Source: Marinococcus halotolerans DSM 16375
GTDB lineage: Bacteria; Bacillota; Bacilli; Bacillales; Marinococcaceae
NCBI RefSeq assembly: GCF_000420725.1
Contig: NZ_ATVM01000003.1
Location: 169,188 to 233,187 of the forward strand
Direction of reading: 5' to 3'
DNA: 64,000 bases
The stretch's first letter is position 1. The number at the start of each line of letters is the position of its first letter. Under the pieces are notes generated by a model. That model worked only from the letters and a program-made list of their open reading frames with translations. It searched no databases and was not told the DNA's origin. The translations under genes were made by a program, and so were the position numbers. This document shows, in pieces, positions 1-9,005 of the stretch.

Positions 1-1
1 C

Positions 2-91
2 GAAATCGATGATGAAATACCTGAAGATTTATTCAAAGCCGTAGCCGAGGTGCTTGCATACGTGTACCGCATTAAAAGGAAAAACGGCTAG
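2..91 (+). CDS. flhB: FlhB C-terminal end, flagellar export apparatus (5' truncated by window)
   Basis: The open frame entering the window encodes 29 residues and a TAG stop. The tail contains DEIPEDLFKAVAEVLAYVY, which is typical of the cytoplasmic C-terminus of FlhB, the membrane protein that switches the substrate specificity of the flagellar type III export gate. The gene directly precedes flhA, as in the fla/che operon of Bacillus. Only the last part is visible, so the autocleavage NPTH site and membrane segments cannot be checked. Confidence 0.85.
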   Translation, partial: EIDDEIPEDLFKAVAEVLAYVYRIKRKNG

Positions 92-106
92 AAAAGGAGC
101 AACCCT

Positions 107-2140
107 ATGGGATTTAGAGAACTATCAGTGCTGCTCGGCGTTATATTGATTGTCATTATGCTGATCATCCCGCTGCCGACATTTATTTTAGACGTTTTAA
201 TTATGGCCAATATTTCACTGGCGCTTCTGGTTATTCTCGTGGCAATGAACACGAAGGAGCCGCTTGAGTTCAGCATCTTTCCTACGCTGCTTCTGCTTGT
301 GACGTTGTTCCGGCTCGGGCTGAACGTTTCGACGACCCGTTCGATCTTAAGCAATGCTGAAGCAGGCAACGTTATTGAGACGTTCGGAAGCTTTGTCGTC
401 CAGGGAAGCGCCTTTGTCGGCCTGGTGGTTTTCGTGATTCTTGTTGTGATTCAATTTGTCGTTATCGTGAAAGGGGCGGAACGGGTGTCGGAGGTCGGGG
501 CCCGCTTTACCCTCGACGCGATGCCCGGAAAGCAGATGAGCATCGATGCCGATCTGAATGCGGGTGTTATTTCCGAACAGCAGGCGAAAGCGCGCCGGGA
601 AAAAATCGAGCAGGAGGCGGACTTTTACGGTTCGATGGACGGGGCGAGTAAGTTTGTAAAAGGGGATGCCATCGCAGGGATTGTCATTGTAATTATTAAC
701 GTTATTTTCGGCCTTGTGATCGGCATGACCGAGCATGGGATGGACATCGGCACCGCTGCGAACACCTTTACCCTCCTTACCGTCGGGGACGGCCTGGTCA
801 GCCAGATACCTGCGCTGCTTATTTCGACAGCAACCGGTATTGTCGTGACGCGGGCGGCCTCGGAAGGCAACCTCGGCCATGATATTACAAAGCAGCTGTT
901 TGCTTTTCCGCCGATGCTGTTTGTAGCAGCAGGCGCCATCTTTTTACTGGGCGTGTTCACGCCGATTAACTTCTTTTTAACCACCTGCATTGCCGGAGCG
1001 ATGGCTGCCATTGGATTTACCATCAGGCAGACGGTGCTGCAGGAGGAGCAGGCAGCGGTACATGAAACCGAAGAAGCGCAGGAGGAGGATCTGCGTTCGC
1101 AGGACAGCGTCATGCAGCTGCTGGACGTAGACCCGATTGAGTTTGAATTCGGCTATAACCTCATTCCTCTTGCAGATGCTAAGCAGGGAGGCGACCTGCT
1201 TGACCGGGTAGTGATGATTCGGCGTCAGCTGGCGCTTGAGCTCGGGATGATTGTGCCGGTCATACGGATTCGTGACAATATCCAGCTGCAGCCGGGAGAG
1301 TACGTTGTACGCATGCGCGGCAGCGAAATCGCCCGGGGCGAGCTGTACATGGATCATTACATGGCAATGGGTACCGGAGCTGAAGAGCCGATCGAAGGCA
1401 TCGAAACGACAGAGCCGGCCTTCGGGCTGCCTGCCCTCTGGATTCCGGAAGAAGAGCGCGACATTGCTGAAGATGCCGGATACACGGTCGTGGATCCGCC
1501 GTCGGTCGTAAGCACGCATCTAACCGAGGTTATTAAAACGCATGCTCACGAGCTGCTCGGCCGCGAGGAAACGAAGCAGCTGATCGATCATCTGAAGGAA
1601 ACGTACCCGACGCTGGTCGAAGAAGTGACTCCTTCAACGCTTACGATCGGAGATGTGCAGAAGGTGCTGGCCAAGCTGCTCCGGGAAGGGGTGTCCATCC
1701 GGAATATGCCAACCATTTTTGAAGCACTGGCGGAATACGGCACGATGACTAAAGATATGGAGATTGTGACAGAGTATGTACGCCAGGCGCTCTCAAGACA
1801 GATTTCCAAGCAGTATGCGGACGGAGAAGAGCTGCTGCAGGTTGTGACACTGAGCGGCGGTATTGAAAAGAAAATTGCCGACACCCTGCAGCAGACCGAA
1901 AGCGGAAATTTTCTGGCGATGGATCCAAACGAGTCCCAGCGAGTGGTTCAGCGCATAGGGGCAGAAGCCGAGCAGCTGATGAATATCGGGAAAACACCGG
2001 TGATTCTCTGTTCGCCGGCGGTGCGCATGCACGTGCGCCAGCTGATTGAGCGGTTCTTCCCGCAGATGCCGGTATTATCCTATAACGAACTGGAGCCTTC
2101 CATCGAAATTCAAAGCGTCGGGGTGGTGAACAATGAATGA
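107..2140 (+). CDS. flhA: FlhA, flagellar type III export gate protein
   Basis: FlhA is the membrane core of the flagellar export gate; its cytoplasmic ring docks chaperone-substrate complexes. The product has 677 residues, the same size as in Bacillus. The first third is a run of hydrophobic helices, broken near residues 133-153 by the cytoplasmic FHIPEP-family signature (FTLDAMPGKQMSIDADLNAG). From about residue 330 it is a soluble domain rich in Glu. The ATG has a clear AAAGGAG site upstream. The gene lies 15 nt after flhB, and its stop overlaps the flhF start by 4 nt, so the genes are very likely translationally coupled. Confidence 0.97.
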   Translation: MGFRELSVLLGVILIVIMLIIPLPTFILDVLIMANISLALLVILVAMNTKEPLEFSIFPTLLLLVTLFRLGLNVSTTRSILSNAEAGNVIETFGSFVVQGSAFVGLVVFVILVVIQFVVIVKGAERVSEVGARFTLDAMPGKQMSIDADLNAGVISEQQAKARREKIEQEADFYGSMDGASKFVKGDAIAGIVIVIINVIFGLVIGMTEHGMDIGTAANTFTLLTVGDGLVSQIPALLISTATGIVVTRAASEGNLGHDITKQLFAFPPMLFVAAGAIFLLGVFTPINFFLTTCIAGAMAAIGFTIRQTVLQEEQAAVHETEEAQEEDLRSQDSVMQLLDVDPIEFEFGYNLIPLADAKQGGDLLDRVVMIRRQLALELGMIVPVIRIRDNIQLQPGEYVVRMRGSEIARGELYMDHYMAMGTGAEEPIEGIETTEPAFGLPALWIPEEERDIAEDAGYTVVDPPSVVSTHLTEVIKTHAHELLGREETKQLIDHLKETYPTLVEEVTPSTLTIGDVQKVLAKLLREGVSIRNMPTIFEALAEYGTMTKDMEIVTEYVRQALSRQISKQYADGEELLQVVTLSGGIEKKIADTLQQTESGNFLAMDPNESQRVVQRIGAEAEQLMNIGKTPVILCSPAVRMHVRQLIERFFPQMPVLSYNELEPSIEIQSVGVVNNE

Positions 2141-3213
2141 GAATGAAAAAAATTACAGTAGATTCGATGCCGGAAGCGGTAGCGAAAGTGCGGCAGGACT
2201 TTGGGGATGAAGCGGTTATTCTGCATTCGAGGCCGGTGAAAGTCAGAAGATGGTTTGGACTCAAATCTGTGAACAAGCTCGAGGTTTATGCAGGTATCGA
2301 TGACGCTCCGCCCCGGAAAAAAGAGCGCACGCGTCCGGCAGAAGCCGTAAAGCCGGTCGTGCCAAAAGAGGTTAAGGCTGTCCAGGCACCGGAAAAAGCG
2401 CCGGGCGTGCTTCCTGCTTCAGCGCCGGCTCCTTTTCAGTCCATTTCCGCTGCCCTAAAGGCGCAGGAAGTAAACGCACGGGTGGAGGAAGAGCTGATGA
2501 ACCGGTTTATGGAAAAATGGTACGAAGAAAAGGGCAGCCGGCCAGAGGCGGCCGTACTCGAAGACTGCATAGGGGAGTGGCTGGAGGCCCGGCACCCCCG
2601 TGCCGAAGCAGCCCCTTCCCGGATGATTCAGCTGGTCGGCCAGACCGGTGTCGGGAAAACGACGACGCTTGCAAAGCTCGGCGCCAGGGAAATGCTACGC
2701 AGAAAAAAGTCTATTGCCTTTTTTACGACAGATACCTTCCGCATGGGAGCTGTCGACCAGCTGAATACGTACGCCTCCATCATGGAAGCGCCGGTGCATG
2801 TTATCTATGACCAGGCAGACTACAGGGAAGCAGTGGCCCAGTCCGGGACGCACGATTATGTGTTCATTGATTCGGCAGGAAGAAATTTTCTGCATGAACA
2901 GACCGTGGAAGAAGCGCAGCGGCTCCTTCCCGCGGGAGAGCCGATTAAAACGGTGCTCGTGCTCTCCCTGACGGCTAAATACAAAGACATGAAGGAAGTT
3001 GCTGAAAAATTTCTTCCTTATATATCAAACGAAATTATCATTACAAAGGCGGACGAAACGACATCGTTTGGAGCACTTTTGAATATTATTGATGAATTTT
3101 CGCTACGGGTGGCATTTGTCACTACGGGCCAGGAGGTGCCGGAGGACATTGAGTCTGCGGACAACAAATGGCTTGCAGCAAAAATAGCAGGGGGGACACT
3201 CGGTGAAAAATGA
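2137..3213 (+). CDS. flhF: FlhF, SRP-family GTPase for flagellar placement
   Basis: FlhF is an SRP54-type GTPase that helps set the position and number of flagella. The product has 358 residues. An N-terminal basic region (residues 1-55) is followed by a low-complexity Pro/Ala/Lys linker (about 60-110) and the NG GTPase domain. The P-loop is GQTGVGKTTTLAKLG at about residue 168, and DTFRMGAVDQL and the TKADET nucleotide-specificity motif follow. The chosen ATG forms an ATGA overlap with flhA, and MRMKKITVDSM aligns with the usual FlhF N-terminus. The flhG GTG start lies inside its 3' end. Confidence 0.95.
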   Translation: MRMKKITVDSMPEAVAKVRQDFGDEAVILHSRPVKVRRWFGLKSVNKLEVYAGIDDAPPRKKERTRPAEAVKPVVPKEVKAVQAPEKAPGVLPASAPAPFQSISAALKAQEVNARVEEELMNRFMEKWYEEKGSRPEAAVLEDCIGEWLEARHPRAEAAPSRMIQLVGQTGVGKTTTLAKLGAREMLRRKKSIAFFTTDTFRMGAVDQLNTYASIMEAPVHVIYDQADYREAVAQSGTHDYVFIDSAGRNFLHEQTVEEAQRLLPAGEPIKTVLVLSLTAKYKDMKEVAEKFLPYISNEIIITKADETTSFGALLNIIDEFSLRVAFVTTGQEVPEDIESADNKWLAAKIAGGTLGEK

Positions 3214-4081
3214 TCAGGCTGAAAGCCTGCGCGAGCAAATGCAAAAACGAGGCCGCAGGCAGACAAGAGTGTTGTCGGTAGTCAGTGGAAAAGGGGGCGT
3301 CGGCAAGTCCAATGTGTCCTTGAACGTGGCCATTTCCCTCGCGGAAGCTGGTGCGGAGGTGTTGTTGATTGACATGGACACCGGTATGGCCAATCTTGAT
3401 ATTCTGCTCGGGTACACGCCCCTCCTGCCATTTCAGGAGATGTTTACGGACAATAAAAGCATCTTTGAATTGATTCAATCGGGGCCGTCCGGCGTGCAGT
3501 GGATTGCGGGCGGATCGGGCCTTTCCGGCATCTTTCATATGGAGGAGGAGCATAAGCAGCGGTTTTATGAACAGCTTCAGCTGCTTGAAGGAGAATTTGA
3601 TTTTATTATTTTTGATATGGGGGCAGGGCTGAACGAAAACCATATGCACCTGATTACGACGACCGAGCGCGGGATTCTTGTAACAACCCCGGAGCCGACG
3701 GCGCTGATGGATGGTTACGCTATGATGAAATACATCCGCTCCCACAAAAGCGATTTTCCATTTGCCGCTGTTATCAATCGGGTGGAGCAGAAAAAAGACG
3801 GCCGTGCGGCCGCGCAAAAGCTAATGTCAGTGAGTGAACGGTTTCTTGGCATGCAGCTTGTAATGCTGCCGATGGTGCCAAATGACCCTAAAGTAAGCAG
3901 GGCAGTGATGGAACAGACACCGCTTGTCATTGCGTACCCTCACAGCCGTGCGGCCCAGAGCATGAAGCAGATTGCAGCAGGGCTGTGGACGAAGGAACAG
4001 TCGGCCAAAACGGACGGCGCCCCGTTCCGGCATTTTATTACAGGGATGAAGCAGCGGTTATTCGCTTCTGCCCGGACGTAG
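3203..4081 (+). CDS. flhG: FlhG (YlxH), MinD-like ATPase regulating flagella number
   Basis: This is a ParA/MinD-superfamily ATPase that works with FlhF to control flagellar number and pattern. The product has 292 residues. It has the deviant Walker A motif SGKGGVGKSNVSLN at about residue 29 and the switch-type DMDTGMANLD motif at about 55. The start is GTG at 3203, 11 nt inside flhF, preceded by a G-rich ribosome-binding site. The C-terminal stretch is basic and amphipathic, as in MinD-type membrane-targeting ends, although this is inferred from composition only. Confidence 0.94.
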   Translation: MKNDQAESLREQMQKRGRRQTRVLSVVSGKGGVGKSNVSLNVAISLAEAGAEVLLIDMDTGMANLDILLGYTPLLPFQEMFTDNKSIFELIQSGPSGVQWIAGGSGLSGIFHMEEEHKQRFYEQLQLLEGEFDFIIFDMGAGLNENHMHLITTTERGILVTTPEPTALMDGYAMMKYIRSHKSDFPFAAVINRVEQKKDGRAAAQKLMSVSERFLGMQLVMLPMVPNDPKVSRAVMEQTPLVIAYPHSRAAQSMKQIAAGLWTKEQSAKTDGAPFRHFITGMKQRLFASART

Positions 4082-4097
4082 AACGGAGTCTGAGTAT

Positions 4098-4727
4098 ATG
4101 AACATGCAACCTCCCGAAAAATCGGGCCATTGGGATCTGCTGGTGATCGGAACGTCCACAGGCGGACCCGCAGCACTGCAGCAGCTGTTTCGTTCGATGC
4201 CGGAAGCAGTGGAACTACCGATGCTCATTGTGCAGCATATGCCGCCCGGGTTCACCAGATCACTTGCTGACAGGCTCAACCGCGATTACAGCTGGAGCGT
4301 GAAAGAAGCCGAAGACGGCGGAGTACTGCAGAAACACACCGTTTATGTTGCTCCCGGGGGCCGGCAGCTTGAAGTCCGGCGAAAAGGAAGCCGGCTGATA
4401 ACCGCGGTGAGTGAAAGCAAAACGGGCGACCGTTATCATCCATCGGTGGATATCCTGCTGGCTTCCCTCGCTGAATTGGAAAGCCTGCGCGTGCTCGCTG
4501 TTATTTTAACCGGCATGGGCAATGACGGTACATATGGATTAAAAAAGCTAAAAGCAGCGACGGCACTTTATGCTGTTGCTGAATCAGAAGAAACGGCTGT
4601 TGTCTACGGGATGCCCCGGGCGGCGGCACAGGCTGGCGTCATTGACGAAATTCTCCCGCTCCAGGCGATTGGAGAGCGGATTGGACAGCTGGTACAAACT
4701 ACTGCGTATGGAAAAGAGGTGAAATGA
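4098..4727 (+). CDS. cheB: CheB methylesterase domain protein lacking the receiver domain
   Basis: CheB removes methyl groups from, or deamidates, chemoreceptors. This 209-residue protein consists only of the catalytic domain. The triad is visible as Ser20 (IGTSTGGP), His47 (VQHMPPGFT) and Asp143 (TGMGNDGTYG), with spacing matching known CheB enzymes. The usual N-terminal response-regulator domain and linker (about 140 residues in B. subtilis) are absent. There is no room for them upstream, because flhG ends 16 nt before the start. In B. subtilis cheA and cheW follow cheB; here cheC follows with a 4-nt overlap. Without a receiver domain the esterase cannot be activated by CheA phosphotransfer in the usual way. 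Confidence 0.9.
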   Translation: MNMQPPEKSGHWDLLVIGTSTGGPAALQQLFRSMPEAVELPMLIVQHMPPGFTRSLADRLNRDYSWSVKEAEDGGVLQKHTVYVAPGGRQLEVRRKGSRLITAVSESKTGDRYHPSVDILLASLAELESLRVLAVILTGMGNDGTYGLKKLKAATALYAVAESEETAVVYGMPRAAAQAGVIDEILPLQAIGERIGQLVQTTAYGKEVK

Positions 4728-5353
4728 TGAGCGTACGTGACATAGAGCTCGATATATTAAAAGAAGTCGGAACCATCGGGGGCGGCAATGCCGCAACGGC
4801 ACTGTCCTCCCTGCTGAAAACGCCGGTTCAGATCAGCGTGCCGTCGGTACAGATGGTGCCGTTTCCGAAGCTGATTGAAGCAGCCGGCGGAGAAGAAAAA
4901 GTGGCCGCGGTCACATTTCTCCGCATCGCGGGTCACATCAGTGGCAGCATATTTTTTGTACTCGAGCCACAGGAGATGCAGGCAGTGGGCAGATCGCTTG
5001 TGCAAAGCTGGAATCTTCCGTACACGCCGGAAAATGAACAGGAGCTGCTCGAGTCGGCGGTGTGCGAATTAACAAATATTCTGGCGGGCTCTTATTTATC
5101 GGCGCTCTCGGATTTTACCGGCCTTTATATGATGCCGACGGTCCCTTCGTCTGCGGTGGACATGATCGGAGCGCTTTTGAGCGAGGGACTTATCGAAGCA
5201 GGCCTTGAAGGAGACGAAGCGATCATGATTGATACGAACATGACAAAAGGAGAGAATCACTCGCAGATGGCTGGCCGTTTTTTTATGCTCCCGGATGCCC
5301 ACTCGCTTCCGAAAATTTTTGCCTCTCTCGGAGTACAGGAGGACGGGGAATGA
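4724..5353 (+). CDS. cheC: CheC, CheY-P phosphatase / CheD partner
   Basis: CheC dephosphorylates CheY-P and binds CheD in the Bacillus adaptation system. The product has 209 residues with two pseudo-symmetric phosphatase helices. The second site reads S-x3-E115-x2-N118 followed by a Pro at the family spacing and looks intact. The first site reads D-x3-E14-x2-T17, so the usual Asn is Thr. The start is ATG 4724 (MMSV) or ATG 4727; an AGAGGTG site precedes both. The gene overlaps cheB and cheD by 4 nt each, so the three genes form a tight cluster without cheA or cheW between them. Confidence 0.93.
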   Translation: MMSVRDIELDILKEVGTIGGGNAATALSSLLKTPVQISVPSVQMVPFPKLIEAAGGEEKVAAVTFLRIAGHISGSIFFVLEPQEMQAVGRSLVQSWNLPYTPENEQELLESAVCELTNILAGSYLSALSDFTGLYMMPTVPSSAVDMIGALLSEGLIEAGLEGDEAIMIDTNMTKGENHSQMAGRFFMLPDAHSLPKIFASLGVQEDGE

Positions 5354-5853
5354 GAAACGCGGATCTTCAACAAATGAAAATAAAAGTCTCAATGGCGGAT
5401 ATGCAGTGGGGCCGGGGCGGTGACACTCTCACTACGAGCGGTCTTGGTTCATGTGTTGGTATCGTCATTTACTCGCTCACCCATCAATATGCCTGCCTGA
5501 TTCACGCGATGCTTCCATCGTCTGCGATGGCACGGGAAGGGCAGCATGTTAACGAAGCGAAGTATACCGATACGGCTCTGCAAAAGGCGTTTGCCGGCTT
5601 TGAAGGACGGCGTATTCCAATGGCTTCGCTTGAAGCAAAGCTTGCCGGGGGAGCAAGAATGTTTCAGTTTCAGACCGATCATCTGCATATTGGAAAACGA
5701 AATGTCGAAGCAGCAAAGGAAATGCTTGCCGGACGGTCGGTGCCGCTTAAAGCAGAGGAAACAGGCGGCCACATTGGCAGAACGATAGAGTTCGACGTCG
5801 CCACCGGAGCTCTCCGGATCAAGCCGACCGGGGGAGAACCAACGATAATATGA
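5350..5853 (+). CDS. cheD: CheD, chemoreceptor glutamine deamidase
   Basis: CheD deamidates receptor glutamines and forms a feedback complex with CheC. The product has 167 residues. The catalytic Thr29, Cys35 (GLGSCVGIV) and His52 (LIHAMLP) have the same spacing as the known Cys-His-Thr triad of the family. The GGARMF segment downstream is also typical. The start codon overlaps the cheC stop (ATGA). sigD follows after 16 nt. Confidence 0.95.
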   Translation: MRNADLQQMKIKVSMADMQWGRGGDTLTTSGLGSCVGIVIYSLTHQYACLIHAMLPSSAMAREGQHVNEAKYTDTALQKAFAGFEGRRIPMASLEAKLAGGARMFQFQTDHLHIGKRNVEAAKEMLAGRSVPLKAEETGGHIGRTIEFDVATGALRIKPTGGEPTII

Positions 5854-5869
5854 ACAGGGGGAATATTAC

Positions 5870-6643
5870 ATGAGTAGATCGACAGCGCATGCTCATCAGG
5901 AGATTTGGGAGAAATGGCTGGACAATTATGACGATACGGCGGCCGACCAACTAGTCGACATTTATATGCCCCTTGTTCATTATCACGTTCAGCGCATTGC
6001 AGCAACGCTTCCTAAAAATGTGAACCGGGAGGATCTTGTGAGCCACGGGCTGATAGGCCTGTACGATGCGATGAAAAAATTCGACCTGTCCCGGGATTTG
6101 AAATTTGATACATACGCCTCCTTTCGGATCCGCGGAGCTATTATTGACGGTCTCCGGCAGGAAGACTGGATGCCGCGCTCTCTCCGCGAGAAAACAAAGA
6201 AAATTGAAGAAACAGCGGAATGGCTCGAACAAAAAAAGGGACGCTTTGTTTCGGACCGGGAGATCGGCGAAGAGCTGGACATGAAATCCTCAGAAGTATC
6301 AAAAGTGATCGCCGAAAACTATTTCGTGCATATGCTTTCCATGGATGAGGCGACGCCGGACGGCGAGCGTGATGAAACGTACCGCGGGGCTATTGTGGAT
6401 CATAACGCCCCCTCTCCGGAGGAAAACCTCACCGATCAGGCCTCCCTGCAGGAACTCGGGGAAGCAATAGCGAATCTGCCGGAAAAAGAACAGAAGGTCG
6501 TTTCTCTTTTTTACCTGGAGGAAATGACATTGACCGAAATCGGCCATATATTGTCGCTGTCCACGTCGAGAATTTCACAAATTCATTCCAAAGCCCTCTT
6601 TCGCCTGCGCCAGTATTTAAAACAGGCGGAAGAAAGAACGTAG
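5870..6643 (+). CDS. sigD: RNA polymerase sigma-28 factor SigD/FliA
   Basis: This is the alternative sigma factor for late flagellar, motility and autolysin genes. The product has 257 residues. Region 2 includes DLVSHGLIGLYDAMKKFD and TYASFRIRGAIIDGLR (about residues 50-100). Region 3 spans about 110-160. Region 4 carries the helix-turn-helix with LTEIGHILSLSTSRISQIHS near the C-terminus. An AGGGGGAA site precedes the ATG. It sits at the distal end of the fla/che operon, as in B. subtilis. Confidence 0.97.
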   Translation: MSRSTAHAHQEIWEKWLDNYDDTAADQLVDIYMPLVHYHVQRIAATLPKNVNREDLVSHGLIGLYDAMKKFDLSRDLKFDTYASFRIRGAIIDGLRQEDWMPRSLREKTKKIEETAEWLEQKKGRFVSDREIGEELDMKSSEVSKVIAENYFVHMLSMDEATPDGERDETYRGAIVDHNAPSPEENLTDQASLQELGEAIANLPEKEQKVVSLFYLEEMTLTEIGHILSLSTSRISQIHSKALFRLRQYLKQAEERT

Positions 6644-6658
6644 GAAAGGAGAGGGCCC

Positions 6659-7033
6659 ATGTCTCTGATATTCAGTCTGCTTGCCCTGATGGCTGCCGGT
6701 GCTTTATGGATAAAGCATCAATACACATTGCGCGAGCTCCAGGCGGTGAAAAATGACAAGAAGGAAATCGAGCAGCTTTTAATCTACTATACCGAAGAAA
6801 TGAAACGCGACAATGAACGTCTCCGAAGCGAGTGGGAGGGCCGGGAGACTCCGGCCGAAGAAATGGAAATGGAGGAGCCGGAACCGGAGATGGACGAGGC
6901 GGCGCCGAAGGAATCGATGATGAACCGTGTTATGATGTTATACAAAGACGGATGGAAGGAAAAGGATATCGCAAAGACACTGTCGATCGGCCAGCGGGAG
7001 GTGCATCTGTTTTTGCAGATGCAGGAAAAGTAA
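6659..7033 (+). CDS. swrB: SwrB-like membrane-anchored coiled-coil protein (YlxL family)
   Basis: The 124-residue product has one N-terminal membrane helix (residues 3-18), a charged coiled-coil segment (about 22-60), an acidic Glu/Pro-rich linker (about 63-83) and a C-terminal helix-turn-helix-like segment (LYKDGWKEKDIAKTLSIGQ). The architecture and the place after sigD match SwrB/YlxL, which promotes flagellar assembly and swarming in B. subtilis. It is shorter than the B. subtilis protein. Sequence identity in this family is low, so the symbol rests mainly on architecture and position. Confidence 0.7.
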   Translation: MSLIFSLLALMAAGALWIKHQYTLRELQAVKNDKKEIEQLLIYYTEEMKRDNERLRSEWEGRETPAEEMEMEEPEPEMDEAAPKESMMNRVMMLYKDGWKEKDIAKTLSIGQREVHLFLQMQEK

Positions 7034-7042
7034 GCTTTAGCA

Positions 7043-7071
7043 TTGCGTCCTGAATACTCGTGTGGTATATT
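7043..7071 (+). promoter_or_regulatory. Sigma-A promoter for rpsB
   Basis: The -35 TTGCGT (7043-7048) and -10 TATATT (7066-7071) are separated by 17 nt. The -10 is preceded by TGG, giving an extended -10. It lies between swrB and rpsB and would start a roughly 110-nt leader. Confidence 0.75.
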
Positions 7072-7089
7072 ACGTGTTGGTGTTAAAAA

Positions 7090-7162
7090 CACACGCAACA
7101 GCTGATTTGTACAGAGGTGCTTTCCACATGGAAAGTTTTGTACAGACATGACGCTTGCGGTG
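7090..7162 (+). promoter_or_regulatory. Structured rpsB mRNA leader (candidate S2 autoregulatory element)
   Basis: An outer stem pairs 7090-7098 with 7155-7162 (with a bulged A). Inside it lies the hairpin CTTTCC-acat-GGAAAG (7120-7135). The 10-mer TTTGTACAGA occurs twice (7106-7115 and 7137-7146), flanking that hairpin. The element sits between a good promoter and the rpsB ribosome-binding site. Several ribosomal protein genes are controlled by such leaders; assignment to S2 is inferred from position. Confidence 0.45.
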
Positions 7163-7188
7163 GAAAAAACCTAAGGAGGAATTATTTT

Positions 7189-7980
7189 ATGGCTGTTATT
7201 TCTATGAAACAGTTGCTTGAAGCAGGGGTGCACTTCGGTCACCAGACTCGTCGCTGGAACCCTAAAATGAGCCGTTATATTTTCACGGAGCGTAATGGTA
7301 TTTATATCATTGACCTTCAAAAAACGGTACGTAAAGTAGAAGAAGCGTACAAATACGTACGCAGCATTGCAGAAGACGGAGGTAAAATCCTTTTCGTCGG
7401 AACGAAAAAACAGGCGCAGGACTCTGTTCGCGATGAAGCGATCCGTTCAAACATGTACTACATTAACCAGCGTTGGTTAGGCGGTACACTGACGAACTTC
7501 GCAACGATCCGCAAACGGATTGCCCGCTTGAAAGACCTTGAAAAAATGGAAGAAGACGGTACCTTTGACATTCTTCCGAAAAAAGAAGTTATGCTGTTAA
7601 ACAAAGAAAAAGACCGTCTCGAAAAAGTACTTGGCGGCATTAAAGATATGAACAAGCTTCCGGATGCCCTGTTTATTATCGATCCGCGCAAAGAGCGCAT
7701 CGCGGTGGCAGAAGCACACAAATTGAACATTCCGATCATCTCGATCGTGGACACTAACTGTGATCCGGACGAGATCGACAAGCTCATTCCGGGTAACGAC
7801 GACGCTATCCGTGCCGTTCGTCTCCTTACAGGAAAAATGGCCGATGCTGTTATCGAAGCGACCCAGGGCGCAGAAGAAAAGGCCCGTGAGCAGGCAGCTG
7901 CCCAGGAAAAAGAACAGGAAGCAGCTGCAGCAAAAGAAGAAGAAGGAAACACAGAAGAAGAGAGCGTTTCAAACCAGTAA
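7189..7980 (+). CDS. rpsB: 30S ribosomal protein S2
   Basis: This is the structural protein of the small ribosomal subunit. The product has 263 residues from the ATG at 7189, which has the near-perfect site AAGGAGG 10 nt upstream; the frame is open further upstream but matches no known S2 sequence. Family signatures include [32 protein letters not shown] and [15 protein letters not shown]. The C-terminal 35 residues are a Glu/Ala/Gln-rich tail, commonly variable in S2. Confidence 0.98.
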   Translation: MAVISMKQLLEAGVHFGHQTRRWNPKMSRYIFTERNGIYIIDLQKTVRKVEEAYKYVRSIAEDGGKILFVGTKKQAQDSVRDEAIRSNMYYINQRWLGGTLTNFATIRKRIARLKDLEKMEEDGTFDILPKKEVMLLNKEKDRLEKVLGGIKDMNKLPDALFIIDPRKERIAVAEAHKLNIPIISIVDTNCDPDEIDKLIPGNDDAIRAVRLLTGKMADAVIEATQGAEEKAREQAAAQEKEQEAAAAKEEEGNTEEESVSNQ

Positions 7981-8018
7981 GCTCTCTGCATAAATATAAC
8001 GGGCCCAGGCCTGACGCG

Positions 8019-8060
8019 AAGGGTGGTAAAAGGGAAAAACCCTTTATCACCCTTTTTCTT
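8019..8060 (+). terminator. Rho-independent terminator or attenuator between rpsB and tsf
   Basis: AAGGGTGGTAAAAGGG (8019-8034) pairs with CCCTTTATCACCCTT (8040-8054) around an AAAAA loop, with one bulge and one wobble. It is followed by TTTTTCTT. It probably lowers readthrough from rpsB into tsf. Confidence 0.8.
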
Positions 8061-8112
8061 GAAAAAGAGCGCTCAAGCGTTTATGCATGGAAAATTCGAA
8101 GGAGGAATTTAA

Positions 8113-8994
8113 ATGGCTGTAACAGCAAGCATGGTAAAAGAACTGCGTGAAAAAACAGGTGCAGGTATGATGGACTGCAAGAAAGCACTCAACGAAACAG
8201 ATGGCAACATGGAAGAAGCGATCAACTACCTGCGTGAAAAAGGTATTTCCAAAGCAGCGAAAAAATCTGACCGTGTAGCAGCAGAAGGCCTTACGTACGC
8301 AACGTACGAAGGAAACCAGGCAGTGATCGTGGAAGTAAACGCTGAAACAGACTTTGTCGCGAAAAACGAATCGTTCAAGCAGCTCGTTGCAGACGTTTCT
8401 ACGTACCTGTTGAAAGAACAGCCGGCGGACGTTGATGCAGCGCTTGCTGGTGAAATCGAAAGCGGAGTAACGCTTGAGCGTTACATTAACGACCAGATCG
8501 CACGTATCGGGGAGAAAATTTCCCTGCGCCGTTTTCTGCTTGCAGAGAAAAACGACGGTGATGCATTCGGCGCTTATCTTCACATGGGCGGACGCATCGG
8601 CGTGCTGACGGTTCTTGAAAACACAGAAGACAGTGATCTTGCCAAAGACGTTGCGATGCACGTAGCGGCAATCAGCCCGAAATACATTTCCCGTGAAGAT
8701 GTTCCGAAGGAAGAAGCGGACAGCGAGCGTGAACTGCTGAAGCAGCAGGCGCTCAACGAAGGCAAGCCGGAAAACATCGTTGAAAAAATGGTAGAAGGCC
8801 GTATTGGCAAGTACTTTGAACAAATCTGCCTGCTCGACCAGGAATTTGTAAAGGATACGGACCAAAAAGTAGGCGACTACCTGAAAAGCAAAGGCGCTAC
8901 CGTACGCACATTTGCCCGCTATGAAGTAGGCGAAGGCATGGAAAAGCGTGAAGAAAACTTTGCAGACGAAGTAATGAACCAGGTTAAGAAATAA
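8113..8994 (+). CDS. tsf: Translation elongation factor Ts
   Basis: EF-Ts is the guanine nucleotide exchange factor for EF-Tu. The product has 293 residues. The N-terminal UBA-like domain contains [19 protein letters not shown] (about residues 8-26), and the core has the [10 protein letters not shown] motif at about residue 80. The ATG has an AAGGAGG site. It follows rpsB, as in most bacteria. Confidence 0.98.
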   Translation: MAVTASMVKELREKTGAGMMDCKKALNETDGNMEEAINYLREKGISKAAKKSDRVAAEGLTYATYEGNQAVIVEVNAETDFVAKNESFKQLVADVSTYLLKEQPADVDAALAGEIESGVTLERYINDQIARIGEKISLRRFLLAEKNDGDAFGAYLHMGGRIGVLTVLENTEDSDLAKDVAMHVAAISPKYISREDVPKEEADSERELLKQQALNEGKPENIVEKMVEGRIGKYFEQICLLDQEFVKDTDQKVGDYLKSKGATVRTFARYEVGEGMEKREENFADEVMNQVKK

Positions 8995-9005
8995 ATCGGC
9001 AGTAT

